From Sphagnum compactum (Eukaryota; Bryophyta; Sphagnopsida; Sphagnales): 64,000 nt of DNA. Position 1 is the stretch's first letter, and every line of letters begins with the position of its first letter. Below, piece by piece: positions 10,876 through 22,390 of this stretch. The stretch covers positions 124,001 through 188,000 of the forward strand of contig OZ234496.1 in the NCBI GenBank assembly GCA_965153455.1, in the 5' to 3' direction. The notes beneath the pieces were generated by a model. The model ran no database searches. It worked only from the letters and a program-made list of their open reading frames with translations, and had not been told where the DNA came from. The translations under genes were made by a program, and so were the position numbers.

Positions 10876-12300
10876 ATAGGGAGGAAGGGTCAAAATGAAA
10901 CATCACAAAACATGTTTTTATTTTGGGAAGGAACCATGTTTCGACTTCTATGTTATGGGAGGCCCCATATTCCAAACATATTTCGATGGTGGCCTCATCC
11001 TATGGTTATTTCTGAGATTTTTACATTAAAAAAATTGCGTCTGCACCTGCGTTTGGGTAAACAAATAAACAGACAAACCCGGTACTAAATAAGTTAATAA
11101 ATAAAGTAGGTAGCGAATATTATCGTTGCAAGGAAAAAGTCAGAAGATTTTTAGAAAATAAAAAATAGTTATTTATTGACTCAATTTTTTTTTAATAAAT
11201 GAGAATGTCAAAATAATAATTTATTAACGGAGGGGAAAGTCAAAGAGGCTGAATTCAGGCGAAGAAAATAAAATACCTATTAATAATAATAAAAAGTATC
11301 AGGCAATTTCTAGGAAGGCCACTGAGTTGAAAAGAAAAGGTAAGTACGTAGGTAGGCAGGCGGGTAGGTAGGTAAGGAGGGAGGTACCTAGCTGAGTAGG
11401 AAGGTACTTACTATATAAGTCTAGGAAACGCATCCTGCCAAAAAGATAAAGAAGAAGGGCACTAGGTAGTAGGTACCTGTGTAGTAGGGCGTATATTTAT
11501 TGTACTTTAAAAAAATACTATTTGAAGTTGCGAATGAAAATACATGTTTACTGTAATAGCTACCTATTATCAAGGAATAAATACGAGAATTTAAAAAAAA
11601 GAAAAAAGAATTCAAAGTGTCTAGATCAGTCACTAGTGAGGAGGGAAGATTTTTCACGAATTTTAATAAAAATATAATTACTCGTAAATCATTTTTTCTG
11701 TTTTCTTGAAATCATCATCAGAACTGGTAATAATGTTTTTTCTTTTTTCTGAAATTATTTTTCATTTTCAAATTATTATTGAAGATTGTACCTATTTTAA
11801 GGGGGAAAAAAAACAGGGAAATGAAAGAGAAACTAAAAAAGAAAGAGAAAAGAAATGAAAATGAAAAAGAAAGAAGAAGTTTATCTCGTTTTTGAAATCA
11901 TCAAAAAGAAATACTAATAATCGATTTCGTTTTTCTGAAATTATATTTCGTTCTGTAATTATTATTGAAGAACGAGGCTATTCGAAAATAAAATAAATGA
12001 AAGAGAAACTAAAAAAGAAAAAAAATTGAAAAAGAAAAAGGAAAGAAAGAATCATTAGAAAAAATATTAGTAATCTTTTTCGTTTTTTGGAAATGAATTT
12101 TCATTTTCTAATTATTATTTTAAAAACCTATTTGAAAAAAAAAATGAAAGAGAAAGAAAAGGAATGCAAAAGAGAAAGAAAGAAAGAAAGATAGAAAGAA
12201 GAAAAAGATAAAGAAATGGGAATTTGGATTAAAAATGGCGGACTTAAACAGTAAGCCTACTAAGAAAATGTAGTTACCTATAATGTAGCCCGACGAAAGC

Positions 12301-15027
12301 GAGGGCAGGGGAGGGTTATCGGGTGAATGAACGCGGGGTGGGGGCTTTGCTGCTGCAGCTTAGCTTGGCTTAGCGTCTTGCGTCGTCGGTCGTCTTCATC
12401 GCTGCCCTAGCCCCCAATTTCTTGCCGAGTTTTCTCGCGCATCGATCAGCTTGAAGACCACTTCAGATGCGTAACAATCCGAGTAAGTTTTCTCCTCTCG
12501 CTCATTCCCATAAATCGCTTGATGGGTCTGTGCTTTGAACTGTTGTTTTCTCGGTCTGTCGGTTTTGTGGCGATGGGTTTGGGCTCACGTAAAAAGCTTT
12601 TGTTGTCTTTGCTGCTGTGATGGGTGTTGCTTTCTTCTCTAGTTTTTATCGCTTCCTTCCTTCCTTGCTTCCCCGAGCAGCATAAAAATCCTGAGCAGAG
12701 TGGTGAGACAAAAGCTCTGAGATTTGCAAAAATGACTTCTTTTGTGGCTGTGAGATCGTCAAGGGATGCCGGACGTATGGGTGTGTTTTTTTTTTCTTTG
12801 GAAAATTTGGTCCTTGGGTATCTTGATGTTGAAGAATTTGAGTAGCAAAGTGTTGGGTCTAGTTTCGGGTTAGGCCGGTTTAGGTTAAAGATCCCGGGTT
12901 TTTTTTTGCTCTTGAATTTTAAATTTAAGGGGAGGAGGAGTGACAGACAGAACAAAACACACCGACGGACGGACAGACATCTGGGTTTTGTGGACACCAG
13001 AAGAGTGAGAAAGACAGCAAATAAAAGAATTAGAACCAGAAGATTTTGAATTTTTTTGTTGGTGTGTGTTGGGGGAAGAAGGGATGTGGGGCTTGCTGGG
13101 TTTGTGGGTTAGGGTATAGAGAAAGAGAGAGCAAGGAGGAGGGGGTTTTGGATCTGGAACTTGTGGTCATGCCTGGGGACACACCCATGTGAAAACAATC
13201 CAGAACTGTGAGGAGATTTTGAGAATTCTCTCACCAGAGACTAGCTAGTGTAATTGAATTAAGATCATCAACATCGTGATGACTTCTTCTTTGCATTTTT
13301 TTGGCAGGGATTGTCATCATCTCCAAATTTAGTGCCCTGCCCATTTCCGACCATGAATTCCCAGTCACAGATTGAAACCTAATTTGTAGCTCCCGATCAA
13401 TAACATCGATGGGCAGATTTCGTTTGTTTGCATTGAGAGTTCGTCACCCTAAAATAGTTTTTGTGGTAGGAATTGCTTGCTTGCTCTAGGGTTTATGCAT
13501 TGCTTCTGCTGCTGCCAGATAATTTCACAAAGCAAGTTTGTGATTATAACTCTATGAGCCAGTTCATCCCGTAGGCAAATACTACTATAAGGACTGCTAC
13601 GGTAGTCTAGATGTATTTGTATTCCGTGCAGATCTGAATTCACGGCCAATTTGTTGTCTTGCTGATATCACCAAATTATTATTGTTTGAAAATATGCAGG
13701 TCTTGAACTCAACATGCAAATGATGTGAAAGTGTTAATTTGGCAACTGGGTCTTGAGGAGAGATAGATAGATAGCCTTTTGAATAGCAGAAAGAGTAAAT
13801 GAAAAGACTGATGATGATTACAAGACAGAAATCCAGCATCTTTCCTCCTGCTACATGCAGCTTTCTTGCCTTGTCGGTGAGGACACAAGTGAGGTACACT
13901 TTGTGCTGTGACCCATATATGTCATTGAGCTTTTTCTGTACTTTAGAGGTGACTGGGTATATCACCGGTCTTGATCCTTGGACGTGTTTGTCTTGGTGAT
14001 TGGTGGCAGAAGTTCTGATCATTGATAGCACTAGTTTTCCATAACTATTCACAGAATTTTGTTTGTTTTAGATGTGGTTGTGTTCTTGGTTGACATGCTG
14101 AATGCCATTGCTGTTGTGGATTTTGTCAGGTGCACAGCGAGGAATTGGGGCTTCTGGTGAAGGTTGTGAATATGGTCATCGGCATTGCGATTTGCCTCTC
14201 TTTCAAAGCTTGCAGCATCTACTGGTGCATTCTCCTCAGGTACACTACTGAGCAAAATATTTTCTTCCTCTCTGGGATGCTTCTTTACCTACTTCAAAAC
14301 TGTACCAGAAGGTGCATTGAAAATTGCCGGTGTTTTGTAATTGCAATGGGAGAGTTTCTTCTGTTGTTGTGTGCTACGTTGTGCACGTTATGGCAAACGA
14401 GGTTTAGGGGTTTAGGGTTTGGGGTTTACATGTGCTTTCAGTGTCTGTGTTTTAAGATCCATCTGTTCTTACCCCTTTTCTGCATTGTTTGATCAGTCTA
14501 GAAACAAACAATACCCATCTATAATCGACCATCTACCTATTTCACATTTTTTATGAAGAAGAATTCTTAAGAACCCCAGTAGAAAGTCCTTCAACTGGGC
14601 CTGTCTGCCCGTTCACATTCTTTGTTCTCATCTTGCAAGATAACAACTGTGCCTCTGCTTTGTTTTCCACGTCCATTAGTACTGTAATCTCTTATACACA
14701 GATATTATATCTATCATCATTCATGGCTCTCTGCAACAGAGTAATCTTACATTGTGCACTTGTTTTCAAACAGTAAGTTCACCTGGTTTTTTTCATGAAA
14801 GCAGACTTATATAACATGAACCCGCGTGATTGGACGCTTATGAGCTTCGATGGCACTGTTGTTTGGGTTAAGGTGCATCCCATTTGCAGATTGGTAATTT
14901 TTTGTCTTTTGGAGTTGAATGCTATCCTTTTGCGATCTGTATTTGTCAACCCTGTGTTTCTAAGAGAAGGTTGGTTTCCTTGATTATCTAACTCTCCTCT
15001 TCAGCGTGTCCTTCTCTATAGAATTAG
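12301..15027. other. Gene-5'-end-like and intron-like sequence, no supported coding gene
   Basis: After the A-rich region the composition changes to GC-richer, pyrimidine-rich DNA (12300-12480), as in plant promoters and leaders. An ATG at 12467 is followed 16 bp later by a good splice-donor pattern, GTAAGT, at 12483. Another exon-like stretch lies at about 14131-14239, between TTTGTCAG and CAGGTACA. I could not assemble a protein from these pieces. A short telomere-like tract, GTTTAGGGGTTTAGGGTTT, lies near 14401. The ~150-codon minus-strand ORF at 13597-14052 has no recognised motif. Confidence 0.35.
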
Positions 15028-16325
15028 GCATGTTTTTTATTTATTGTCGATGTACACCTCCTGACCGGCTGTATGGCATTACAGACCATTCGATCAGTGT
15101 TGATTGCGGTCTGTAAGGGCCAATTGGCGTGGGCTGTATGGCATTCCAGACCGTTCGATCGGTGTTGATCGCGGTCTGTAAGGGCCAATTAGTGTGCAGG
15201 AGGTGTTCACCTTCGATTCTTAAAAAACAAAATCTCGAACCCATCATCTTAAATCTTTCACCGTTTATAGTAGAAATTCGTGCTATGACAATCGTTCTCA
15301 TGGATTCGACGACTGCCTAAGGAATTTGGTGTGAAATATGTGATTGGACTCTTCGACCGGGCATAAATTTGGAACAACATAATTCCGGACTTGTGCATCG
15401 AATGTTGCTCGAGGCCGTCGCACGGTTATCGCCTGGCAAGTTTTGAGACTTCAGGGATGCAGTGACTTTGAGTAGTCGCAAAAAAAGTAAATTTGGACTC
15501 AAGCGGGAGTTGCGGAAGGCTGCATCCCAGGTGAATTTTATTTTTTTTTTATCGTAATTGCCAACACTCTTTTTTTTTTAAGGTTGTTACCAATACTTAT
15601 TTTTCTGTCTTTCACATTAAGTCTCTCGACAGACTTGGAAGGCTTCGGCAAAAACACCGTAAGTCTTCCATTAATTTCTGTCCATTTTTAGATAAAGGGG
15701 TAATTTATGTTATTCACAATGTCAATAATAGAAGGATGCTATATGTTGGTCCAACTTTTAAGTCTGCCTTTGAGAGATTCTAAGAGCATGTGAGAAAAGC
15801 TAAAAGATTGTTTCAACTCTCGCTAGTTCGTCTTCTAATTTTAAGCCACTATATGCTGCCGTTGCTAACAGGGTTTCCATTCCTTCAGAGCTTTTTCTAT
15901 AAAAAAGGTAGATGGGAATTTCTTAGATTCTGAAGGCTGTTTTGATTTGGACTTGTTCAAGGTCGTTGCCTCTCAATTGGAAAGAGAATGGATGAGTATT
16001 TTGCACACTTTCTTTCCAAGAGGTCACAACTTAGAAGGCAAGTCAAACAATGGACGTTCTCCTAGGGTACGTCCAGCTTTTGTAATGTTGTGGAGATAGG
16101 GCAATAAACCTTCGTTTGCTCGTCTTAACAACAAAGTTTGGGTTCCTTTTAAAGTTCTTCCTGTTGTTGCTGGAAGTTTTCCTCCTCTCTCGCCAGTTTT
16201 CGAGGAGACTGGTTCCCCTCCCGATGATGTGCAACTAAATCACAAAGGGGTCCCTCACCTTTATCCTCACAAAATTTTTGGCTACAGAATTTCCAAATGA
16301 AGGCTGGTATTCCTTTCTTGTTCAC
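15028..16325 (+). pseudogene. GIY-YIG endonuclease segment, copy 1 (Penelope-like element fragment)
   Basis: The segment opens with a 65-bp direct repeat (15069-15133 and 15134-15197, each starting CTGTATGGCATT). It then encodes a short N-terminal region from about 15286, containing E-I-C-D-W-T-L and E-L-R-K-A-A-S-Q, ending at a splice donor (CAG|GTGAAT). A 52-bp GT..AG intron (15531-15582) follows. Next is a GIY-YIG signature at 15694-15790: G-V-I-Y-V-I, then L-Y-V-G-P-T, then S-A-F-E-R-F. Further on, 15973-16036 gives E-R-E-W-M with P-R-G-H-N-L, fitting the catalytic glutamate and asparagine region. Stops and frame changes (for example the TAA after E-R-F) make it non-functional. Known: Penelope-like retroelements carry GIY-YIG endonucleases, often keep introns, and in one green-lineage clade carry the endonuclease at the N terminus. 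Only the endonuclease end is present here. It matches 34598-36895. Confidence 0.65.
15531..15582 (+). other. Putative short intron in GIY-YIG copy 1
   Basis: CAG|GTGAAT at the 5' end and TTTTAAG|GTTG at the 3' end bracket a T-rich 52-bp stretch. The second copy has the same boundaries at 35091-35146 (56 bp). Shared boundaries with diverged insides support a real, retained intron. Confidence 0.5.
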
Positions 16326-16359
16326 TATTATTCATTCAATGCCTCTTATAAAACCAGGA

Positions 16360-17060
16360 AAAAGATAGAAGAATAAAAGAAAATACATTAGCACAAATTG
16401 AAAAAAATAGGGGAAAAAAAATGATAAAAAAAAACAAAGAAAAGAAGAGGTAAAATTAAGAAATTTGTCCCAAAAAAAAAAACATCCAGTAAGAAGAGGA
16501 AAATAAGAATATAAAAAAGGAAAACAAAAAGTGAAAATTAGGGAAATAGAGGGCAGGACGGAATTAAGGGGGATAAATGTTTTTAAAAAATCAAGAAAAA
16601 AGGAAAGACAAACAAGAAGAAAGAAAAAATGGAAAGTGGGGTAGCGAATAATCCCTTAATAACCAAAAGAAAAACATTTTTCTTTGGAAGATTTATAAAA
16701 CAAAACAAAAAAGATTTGCAAGTTAAAAGTCCACTTGAAGAAAAATGTATATATATTGTTGACCTTTCACAATCTATGGAAATATACATATATTATTTCA
16801 ACACCTCCACCTTTACATTTTCCTAAAATAACCTTCACCTCTTGTGCACCTCCTTTGAAGACCCCAAAAAAAAAATCTTCGCATACCTTCAGTCCCTTCT
16901 AGTCAAATAGCCCAAACATTACAAACTTCTTCGAAATTAAATCTTACTTAAGGGGCCAATAGGATGGAGAGAAGAAAAAAATTAAAATAATTTACAACCT
17001 AACCCTAAACCCACCTTGAACAAGAAATTTAATTTTTTTTCATAAGATCCCTAAACCCCT
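16360..17060 (+). repeat. Dispersed repeat R3, copy 1 (~700 bp)
   Basis: An A-rich 5' part, then a conserved part around 16755-17030 (GTTGACCT, TATTTCAACACCTCC, CCCTTCTAGTCAAATAGCCC, CTAAACCCACCTTGAACAAG). It matches 22680-23440 in the same orientation. No coding potential or terminal repeat is recognised. Confidence 0.7.
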
Positions 17061-17379
17061 CTTTTATTTTAGGTTAGTTTAACCAAGTTTAAATTAACTT
17101 AGTCGGATAGAATTTAATTAAATAAGTTTAACTAGGTTTAGTTTATTTTAGTTCACATAAAATGAATTAAACCAACGCTAAAAAAAATTCCAGACGGACG
17201 CCCTCCCTTTGAACAATGAATAAATATAATGCAACAATTCCCCTGGCCTCTCTCAATAGTAAAAAGTAATTGTTGAAAGTTATAAGCAGTAAAAAAGTAA
17301 CAAAAAGTAACAAACCTTACCCCTGTTTCAACAGTAAAAAGTAACTTATAAAAATTATGCACAGTAAAAAAAGTAACAA

Positions 17380-17510
17380 AAAGTGAAAAAGGTCAACAAA
17401 TACAGCCCCGCACTACGCTCAAACAGCCCGGCACTACGGTCTCTTTTTGGTGGTCAAACAGCCCCCAGCCCCGCGCACTGCGAGCGTAGTGCACAGATCA
17501 TATGTATAAG
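17380..17510 (+). repeat. Palindrome-ended dispersed repeat R2, copy 3
   Basis: GTGAAAAAGGTCAACAAATA begins the copy, and it ends in the imperfect palindrome GCACTGCGAGCGTAGTGC near 17478-17495 followed by CAGATCATATGTATA. The same tail follows copy 2. It sits directly upstream of the unknown ORF, which reads through it. Confidence 0.72.
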
Positions 17511-18081
17511 ACTTTGTAGCGAGTTGGATTTATTCCGGATTGGAGGCCTAGAGAGCACATTGGGTGGGCCTTTTGATACCATATCATGTGCATTGGACAG
17601 GTTTTTGTATTGGTGTCACTTCCACATCTCAGCATTTGCTGCAAAAGTTCATGGAAGAGATGCGTATGCACCATCTATTCGAGTACGCAGTGCTTACACT
17701 TTTGCTCGTCAAGCTATTGTGTGGAGTGGCAAATTCATGGGGCGTCAACTCCAGGAGGTACGAGATTGGTCTCAAGTCGTAGCTGAAGCTTCGACACGAC
17801 AGATGGTAGACACGAGACTACCAAAGTTTGGATATGATGGCTGGGAGATGGATGCACATGAGGTTCAACTATTGATTCAGGACTTTTTAGAGCATGCAGA
17901 GTGGATTTTGTTTCATAGAGTTAAAGACCGTACTATTCCAGGCTTGATGTTGATGAAGCCTAATGGTGGTGGATATTTGCCCATGAAGGGCATTTATGAA
18001 GACCGTGTAGGTGGTGCTCGTCACTATATTGGCCTATATGGGGCTGATTGGAGGACCATGTACGTTGTGTTGAATGAATGA
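17511..18081 (+). CDS. Unknown protein fragment, ~190 codons open
   Basis: The frame is open from within repeat R2 (first ATG 17383) to a TGA at 18079-18081. The part from ~17511 looks protein-like: mixed composition, tryptophans spread through it, ending Y-G-A-D-W-R-T-M-Y-V-V. I recognise no domain. It has no obvious start of its own, so it is probably the 3' part of a gene or element cut off by repeat R2; the next bases enter the 29-bp minisatellite. It could be a transposon gene fragment. Function unknown. Confidence 0.45.
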
Positions 18082-18124
18082 AATAAAAATTATTTTTTGT
18101 ATAAAAATCGGTGTTGCATTTTTA

Positions 18125-18580
18125 ACTGGGTTTAGGCATAACTCCATAAATTTGGCAAAAATAACACATAACTTTATATTTTTGGCAAAATTTCATATAA
18201 TTCCATACTTTTGGCAAAACTTCACATATTTCCATATTTTTGGCAAAACTTGGCTTAACTCCATAAATTTGACAAAACTAAGACATAACTTTATATTTTT
18301 GGCAAAACTTCATATAATTTCATATTTCTGGCAAAAATTTCACATAATTCCATATTTTTGGCAAAACTTCATATAATTCTATATTTTCGGCAAAACTTCA
18401 CATAATTCCATATTTTCGGCAAAACTTCACATAATTCCATATTTTCGGCAAAACTTCACATAATTCCATATTTTCGGCAAAACTTCACATAATTCCATAT
18501 TTTCGGCAAAACTTCACATAATTCCATAAATTTGGCAAAACTTGATACAACTACATATTTTTTACAAAACTAAATCATAG
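18125..18580 (+). repeat. 29-bp minisatellite array
   Basis: About fifteen head-to-tail copies of a 29-bp unit, typified by GGCAAAACTTCACATAATTC followed by CATATTTTC. Central copies (18370-18520) are almost identical, and copies decay toward both ends. There are no unique spacers, so it is not a CRISPR array. Related motifs recur at 20840-20895. Confidence 0.92.
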
Positions 18581-18599
18581 CCCAATAACTTTGGGAAAA

Positions 18600-19230
18600 A
18601 AAATTAAGGTGGATTCCATAGTAACCCTAAACACTTGATGTGTAATCTTCATCTCCACAATGGCATTGGCTATGCACTTTCTTGGGTTTTTGGTATCCCC
18701 AAGCAACATTATGAACTGCACTATCCAAACATTCAAATTCTGTGACTGCCCAGGAAAAGTCAACCAAGGACTGAAAAGTCAAACCCCCCCATATCTTCCA
18801 AATGGTGATAGTGTAAAGGAATTTTTTTACATCATTGGCTTCAGAACACTTGAAAATGGGGGGGTAGGTCATCTCCAAATATTTAAAATGTAACCGCAAT
18901 GGGGTCAAAATGCCCATCAAACACAAAAACCCCAAATGTCATATATCTTGCAAACTTGACACTTTTAAGCAAAAATAACTTCACCACTAGCTTTAAAACA
19001 CTTGAAAATGGGGGGGTAGGTCACTTCAAAACTTTCAACATGTATCATAATTAACCCTTTATGCCCTCATCTATCCGGCCCCCCTGAAATTTCACACCCC
19101 CCATATCTTTCAAAAGGGGATAGATTAAAGGAATTTTATTGCACCATTGGCTTCAGAACCCTTGAAAATGGGGGGGGTAGGTCACCTCAAAACCCAAAAA
19201 AAAAAAACCCAATTTTGGTGGGAACACCCA
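18600..19230 (+). repeat. Diverged repeat blocks with GGGGGGTAGGTCA motif
   Basis: Three successive blocks share CCCCCATATCTT near the start and GAAAATGGGGGGGTAGGTCA at the end. One block (about 19036-19092, containing CATGTATCATAATTAACCCT) recurs at 21143-21199. No gene is seen. Confidence 0.7.
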
Positions 19231-19232
19231 TG

Positions 19233-19294
19233 TAACCCTAAACCCTAAACCCTAACCCTAAACCCAAACCCTAAACCCTAAACCCTAAACCCTC
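19233..19294 (+). repeat. Interstitial plant-type telomere repeats (CCCTAAA)n
   Basis: About eight CCCTAAA units with minor variants. This is the complement of TTTAGGG, the usual plant telomere repeat. It lies inside the window rather than at an end, so it is an interstitial tract. A short second tract occurs near 20899-20920, and one in the opposite orientation near 14401. Confidence 0.9.
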
Positions 19295-20165
19295 GCGCTT
19301 TCTATTCCTCATTTCGCTTTACCCCCCCTTTCCTCCGCTTACTGCGCACTTTATCGCACTTTCTCCCCCTTACCGCACTTTTTCGCGCTTTCTCCTGCTT
19401 ATTGCACTTTACCCCGCTTTCTCCCGCTTACTGTGCTTTACTCTTCTTTCTCTTATGTACCACGCGTTATGTTACTTACCGCATTTTATCGCGCTTTCTC
19501 CCACTGATCACACTTTACCCCATTTTCTCCTGCTTATTGCGCTTTATGGTGCTTTCTCTCGCTTATTGCGCTTTTCCCCGCTTACCGCACTTTGCCCTGC
19601 TTTATTCCGCACCCTACCCTTTAACCCGCGTTCTTTCGCTTACTGTGCTTTAAGTCGCTTCACCCCGGTCATCTTCACTTTATCGCGCTTTAACTCCCTT
19701 TATGTGGCAACCTTCGTTTTAAGTCGCTTTTCCTGCTTTACCCTGCTTTCACCCGCTTTGCCGCCTGTTAATTTGTTTTATCGCGCTTTACCCTGCTTTA
19801 CACGCTTTAAATTGTTTTTCACCGCTTTACCTTGCTTATGCCCAACGTATCCCTTTATCCTCTCTCATGCTCATTTCTCCATTCTTTTCGCCTTCTCTTC
19901 TTCATGCCCGCCTTTCTGTTTTCGCCCTCCTTATCCTTTTATGCCCCGTTATGCCAAACTTCCCTGCGTTTGCAAACTTATGCTCCACTTGCCCTTATTT
20001 CTTATCCTTATGCCCAACTTATTCGCTTTTCCTTATTCTTACCCTTGCCCTTTCCCCCTCCGTATGTCCCATTACCTCTTCACTTTTGCCCCGCTTATAT
20101 TATATCTATATTTATTATGTTGCCCAAAATTTCCCCAACATTTTCCAACATCTTCAAAATCCTAT
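19295..20165 (+). repeat. Pyrimidine-rich degenerate satellite (CGCTTTAC/CTCCCGCTTA)
   Basis: A long stretch of degenerate ~15-25-bp repeats on CGCTTTAC, TTTCTCCCGCTTA and similar words, starting straight after the telomere repeats. It keeps long frames open because stops are rare in such sequence; I do not accept these as genes. Confidence 0.7.
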
Positions 20166-20184
20166 GCTTATATCTTATGTATAT

Positions 20185-20545
20185 GCTTAACCCGGTTTGC
20201 GAAAACTGGGTTTTCCCAATCCTGGTGCTCCGTAACCGGGTTTGCGAAAATTCGGGTTTCCGAATCCTGGTGTTCGATGACCGCGTTTGCGAAAATCGGG
20301 TTTTTGAAACCTCGACAAATCGCATTTCTCTTATCCGCCTTTGCGAAAACTCGGTTTCTCTCATTCACGTTTGCCGAAACCGCGTTTTCCCACTCCCGGT
20401 TTGCCTCAACCTCCATTTTTGCACTTTCTGTTTCCTCAATATGCTTTTGTTGCAACTGCCTTTATCAAAATCCGGTTTCATTCATCTACGTTTCCGAAAA
20501 CCTGCTTTTCCCCATCCGCTGTCGTGAAAACCTTCCTTGTCGGAT
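20185..20545 (+). repeat. ~60-bp tandem repeat (TTTGCGAAAA unit)
   Basis: Units of roughly 57-61 bp start with GGTTTGCGAAAA (20194, 20249, 20284 and later decayed copies) and contain TTTCCGAATCCTGGTG or close variants. Decay increases downstream. It is satellite-like and its ORFs are not supported. Confidence 0.7.
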
Positions 20546-20579
20546 CTGCCTTTGCCCGATATATTTTCTATCTTCCCAA

Positions 20580-21200
20580 CTTCACAATTTTCAACAAAAA
20601 CAAATCTCCCATTAACTTCCAACACTTCAAAAGGGGGGGGGGGGGGGTTCGTCTGGACGGAATCCCAAAAAAAAGACCAAAATTATGTCAAAGTGCCGTG
20701 GAACAAAAAATCGCCAACCTTTTATATCTTCCAAACTTGACAATTTTCAGCAAAACTAAATCCTTTGCTACCTTCAAAACACTTCAAAATGGGGGGGGGG
20801 CGGAGGGTCGGTCCAGACATAATCTTTAAAAAATAGACCAAAATTATGCTAAACTTGACATAACTCCATAAATTCCGCAAAACCTCACATAACTACATAA
20901 ACCCTAAACCCTCAACCTCACGTTGCTACGTAAACCGTAAACCTTAAACCCAATCAACTTTATGGATTGCACTGTCCAAACTTTGAAATTATGTGCACAT
21001 AACGAAAAAGATCTTCACAACCTGCAAAAGTCAAACCCCCCCATATCTTGCAAATGGTGATAGATTATGAAAATCTTTTTGCACCATCTTGTTTAAAACG
21101 TTTCAAAATGGGGGGGGGGGGTAGGTCGCTTCAAAACTTTCGACATGTATCATAATTAACCCTTTATGCCCTCATCTATCTGCCCCCCCCTGAAATAATG
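20580..21200 (+). repeat. Second set of GGGGGG-motif repeat blocks
   Basis: These blocks repeat those at 18600-19230 (CCAACACTTCAAAAGGGGGG, CAAAATGGGGGGGGGG and the CATGTATCATAATTAACCCT block), with G tracts up to about 17 nt. A short telomere-like tract and 29-bp-type words lie at 20840-20950. Confidence 0.68.
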
Positions 21201-21600
21201 AATAAATATAGGAAAGAGGATGGAGACCGGACCAGAGCCTCTTGAGCCAGGAAGTTATTGTCTAGAATGTTTCTTCCTTCTACAAAACCGGTTTGGTTTG
21301 GTCTGATCACGAGAGGAAGGAATTCTTGGATTCTTTTAGCTAAAGTTTTGGCAATGATCTTGTTTATGCTTCCCAAAAGTGTGATTGGGCGCCCATTCCC
21401 CAGTTCTGACTGCTCCCCTGACTTGGGAATCAGGGTGATTGTGCCCTCGTTAACGTGTTCTGAGGTCAATCCCCGTGCTAACATGGCCTTGAAAGCTAGT
21501 AGTCACGTGGGGGCTACCTCCTTCACGTATTCTTGAAAGAATTCTGTTGGATTCCACCGTGCCCTGGGGCCTTGCCTTTGGGGAACACGAAGTGCCGTTG
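21180..21600 (-). pseudogene. LINE (non-LTR) reverse transcriptase fragment, early RT motifs
   Basis: The minus strand reads F-P-K-G-K-A-P-G and then, across a frameshift near 21535, an open stretch from 21484 down to ~21240: I-T-L-I-P-K, R-P-I-T-L-L, N-K-I-I-A-K, L-A-K-R-I and Q-T-G-F-V-E-G-R-N-I. This is the usual start of an L1-type reverse transcriptase domain (motifs 1-2). No catalytic FADD region follows, so it is a fragment. Family known, subclade unresolved. Confidence 0.85.
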
Positions 21601-21702
21601 CTGATGAATGAATGAAAAAAGCTTGACCTTTATGAAATGGTCCGACCTGATTCTAGCCGGGTTGTGGATAGTACGACATGAACTCGCGATCTTCCAATTT
21701 GG

Positions 21703-21810
21703 AGCCTAAAACATTACGCTAAAATAGCCTGGCATTATTACGCTGGGTTCTTGTTGTCGTCGAACGGCCTCCGGCCTCTGACCTTATGAGTGTAATGCCC
21801 GGACCGGGAG
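21703..21810 (+). repeat. Dispersed repeat R2, diverged copies 4 and 5
   Basis: CCTAAAACATTACGCTAAAA then CCTGGCATTATTACGC, and a tail near TGAGTGTAATGCCCGGACCG, follow the R2 layout. A second, shorter copy starts at 22047. Both adjoin LINE-like fragments. Confidence 0.5.
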
Positions 21811-21950
21811 TTAGAAACGTTATTAAAAACGTTTTTGACGTCAACTTGCATCATGACCCGATCAAGGTGTCGGTTGAGGAAGACTCTAATGCCAAAAATG
21901 ATGCTCTCGTAGCCTTCCGGGGTCAATATTCCAAACTGATGGGGGGGGGA
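21788..21950 (-). pseudogene. LINE reverse transcriptase fragment (second element)
   Basis: On the minus strand from about 21940 a short open stretch reads E-G-Y-E-S-I-I-F-G-I-R, R-H-L-D-R-V and then Q-V-D-V-K-N-V-F-N-N-V-S. The last resembles the RT motif that carries the first catalytic aspartate. It ends at repeat R2. Its position relative to the fragment at 21180-21600 does not fit one collinear element. Confidence 0.6.
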
Positions 21951-22086
21951 TAAGTACTTTTGAAAGGCCCCCTCAAACTATAGGACGATGGAATGATTAA
22001 TAAATCAAATAAACGCTTCACCTACGGCAATAACACGAAGACCTTCGAGTTTGGAGCCTAAAACATTACGCTAAAACAGCCTGACA

Positions 22087-22296
22087 TTATCGACTGTAGT
22101 TCCCCGACCTGGAGTTCTGTATGTCGCTATCACATCTGGCAAAAATGGGGGAGCGCCCCATGACATCATTCTTTCCTGGCCTTTTGTCCTGCTTGGTGAA
22201 GCTGTCTTCGAGAGAGAAGATGACCCCCCTGGACTCCGAGGGTACCGTGTAGGAGGCTTCTCCTACCCTGGTGATGACATTCTTCATTTTGCGCAT
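22087..22296 (-). other. Short ORF between LINE fragments, unassigned
   Basis: Sixty-nine codons on the minus strand with no recognised motif. It may belong to one of the neighbouring LINE relics, because it lies between two of them on the same strand, but nothing in it proves that. Confidence 0.25.
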
Positions 22297-22390
22297 TAAA
22301 ATTCTTTAAAATTCTTCCTTTGGCACCTTGTCAAAACATTCTTCACCCGCCAATGTTTACCAAATTACACTGGTTGATCTATAAAATTCG

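Larger units (their letters stand above)
9445..12300. other. A-rich low-complexity region with internally repeated blocks
   Basis: The stretch is rich in AAAG, GAAA and poly-A runs, with no supported gene; lysine-rich ORFs here are composition artefacts. Two blocks repeat each other: about 9640-9900 and 11930-12190, both containing a conserved stretch around AATATTAGTAATCTTTTTCG. GTAG-rich DNA lies at 11340-11415. Two copies of the palindrome-ended repeat R2 lie at 10376-10500 and 10745-10875. Confidence 0.6.

Noticed and set aside
15028-15200. Hammerhead ribozyme expected near Penelope-like element ends
   Set aside because: I looked for CTGATGA with a paired GAAA core near both GIY-YIG copies and the 65-bp direct repeats and did not find one.
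18125-18580. CRISPR-like regular repeats
   Set aside because: The 29-bp units are contiguous without unique spacers, in a eukaryotic genome; it is a minisatellite.
19455-20615. 386-codon plus-strand ORF
   Set aside because: It lies in pyrimidine-rich satellite DNA with few possible stops; the product is a low-complexity F/L/S/P/C string that changes with the repeats.
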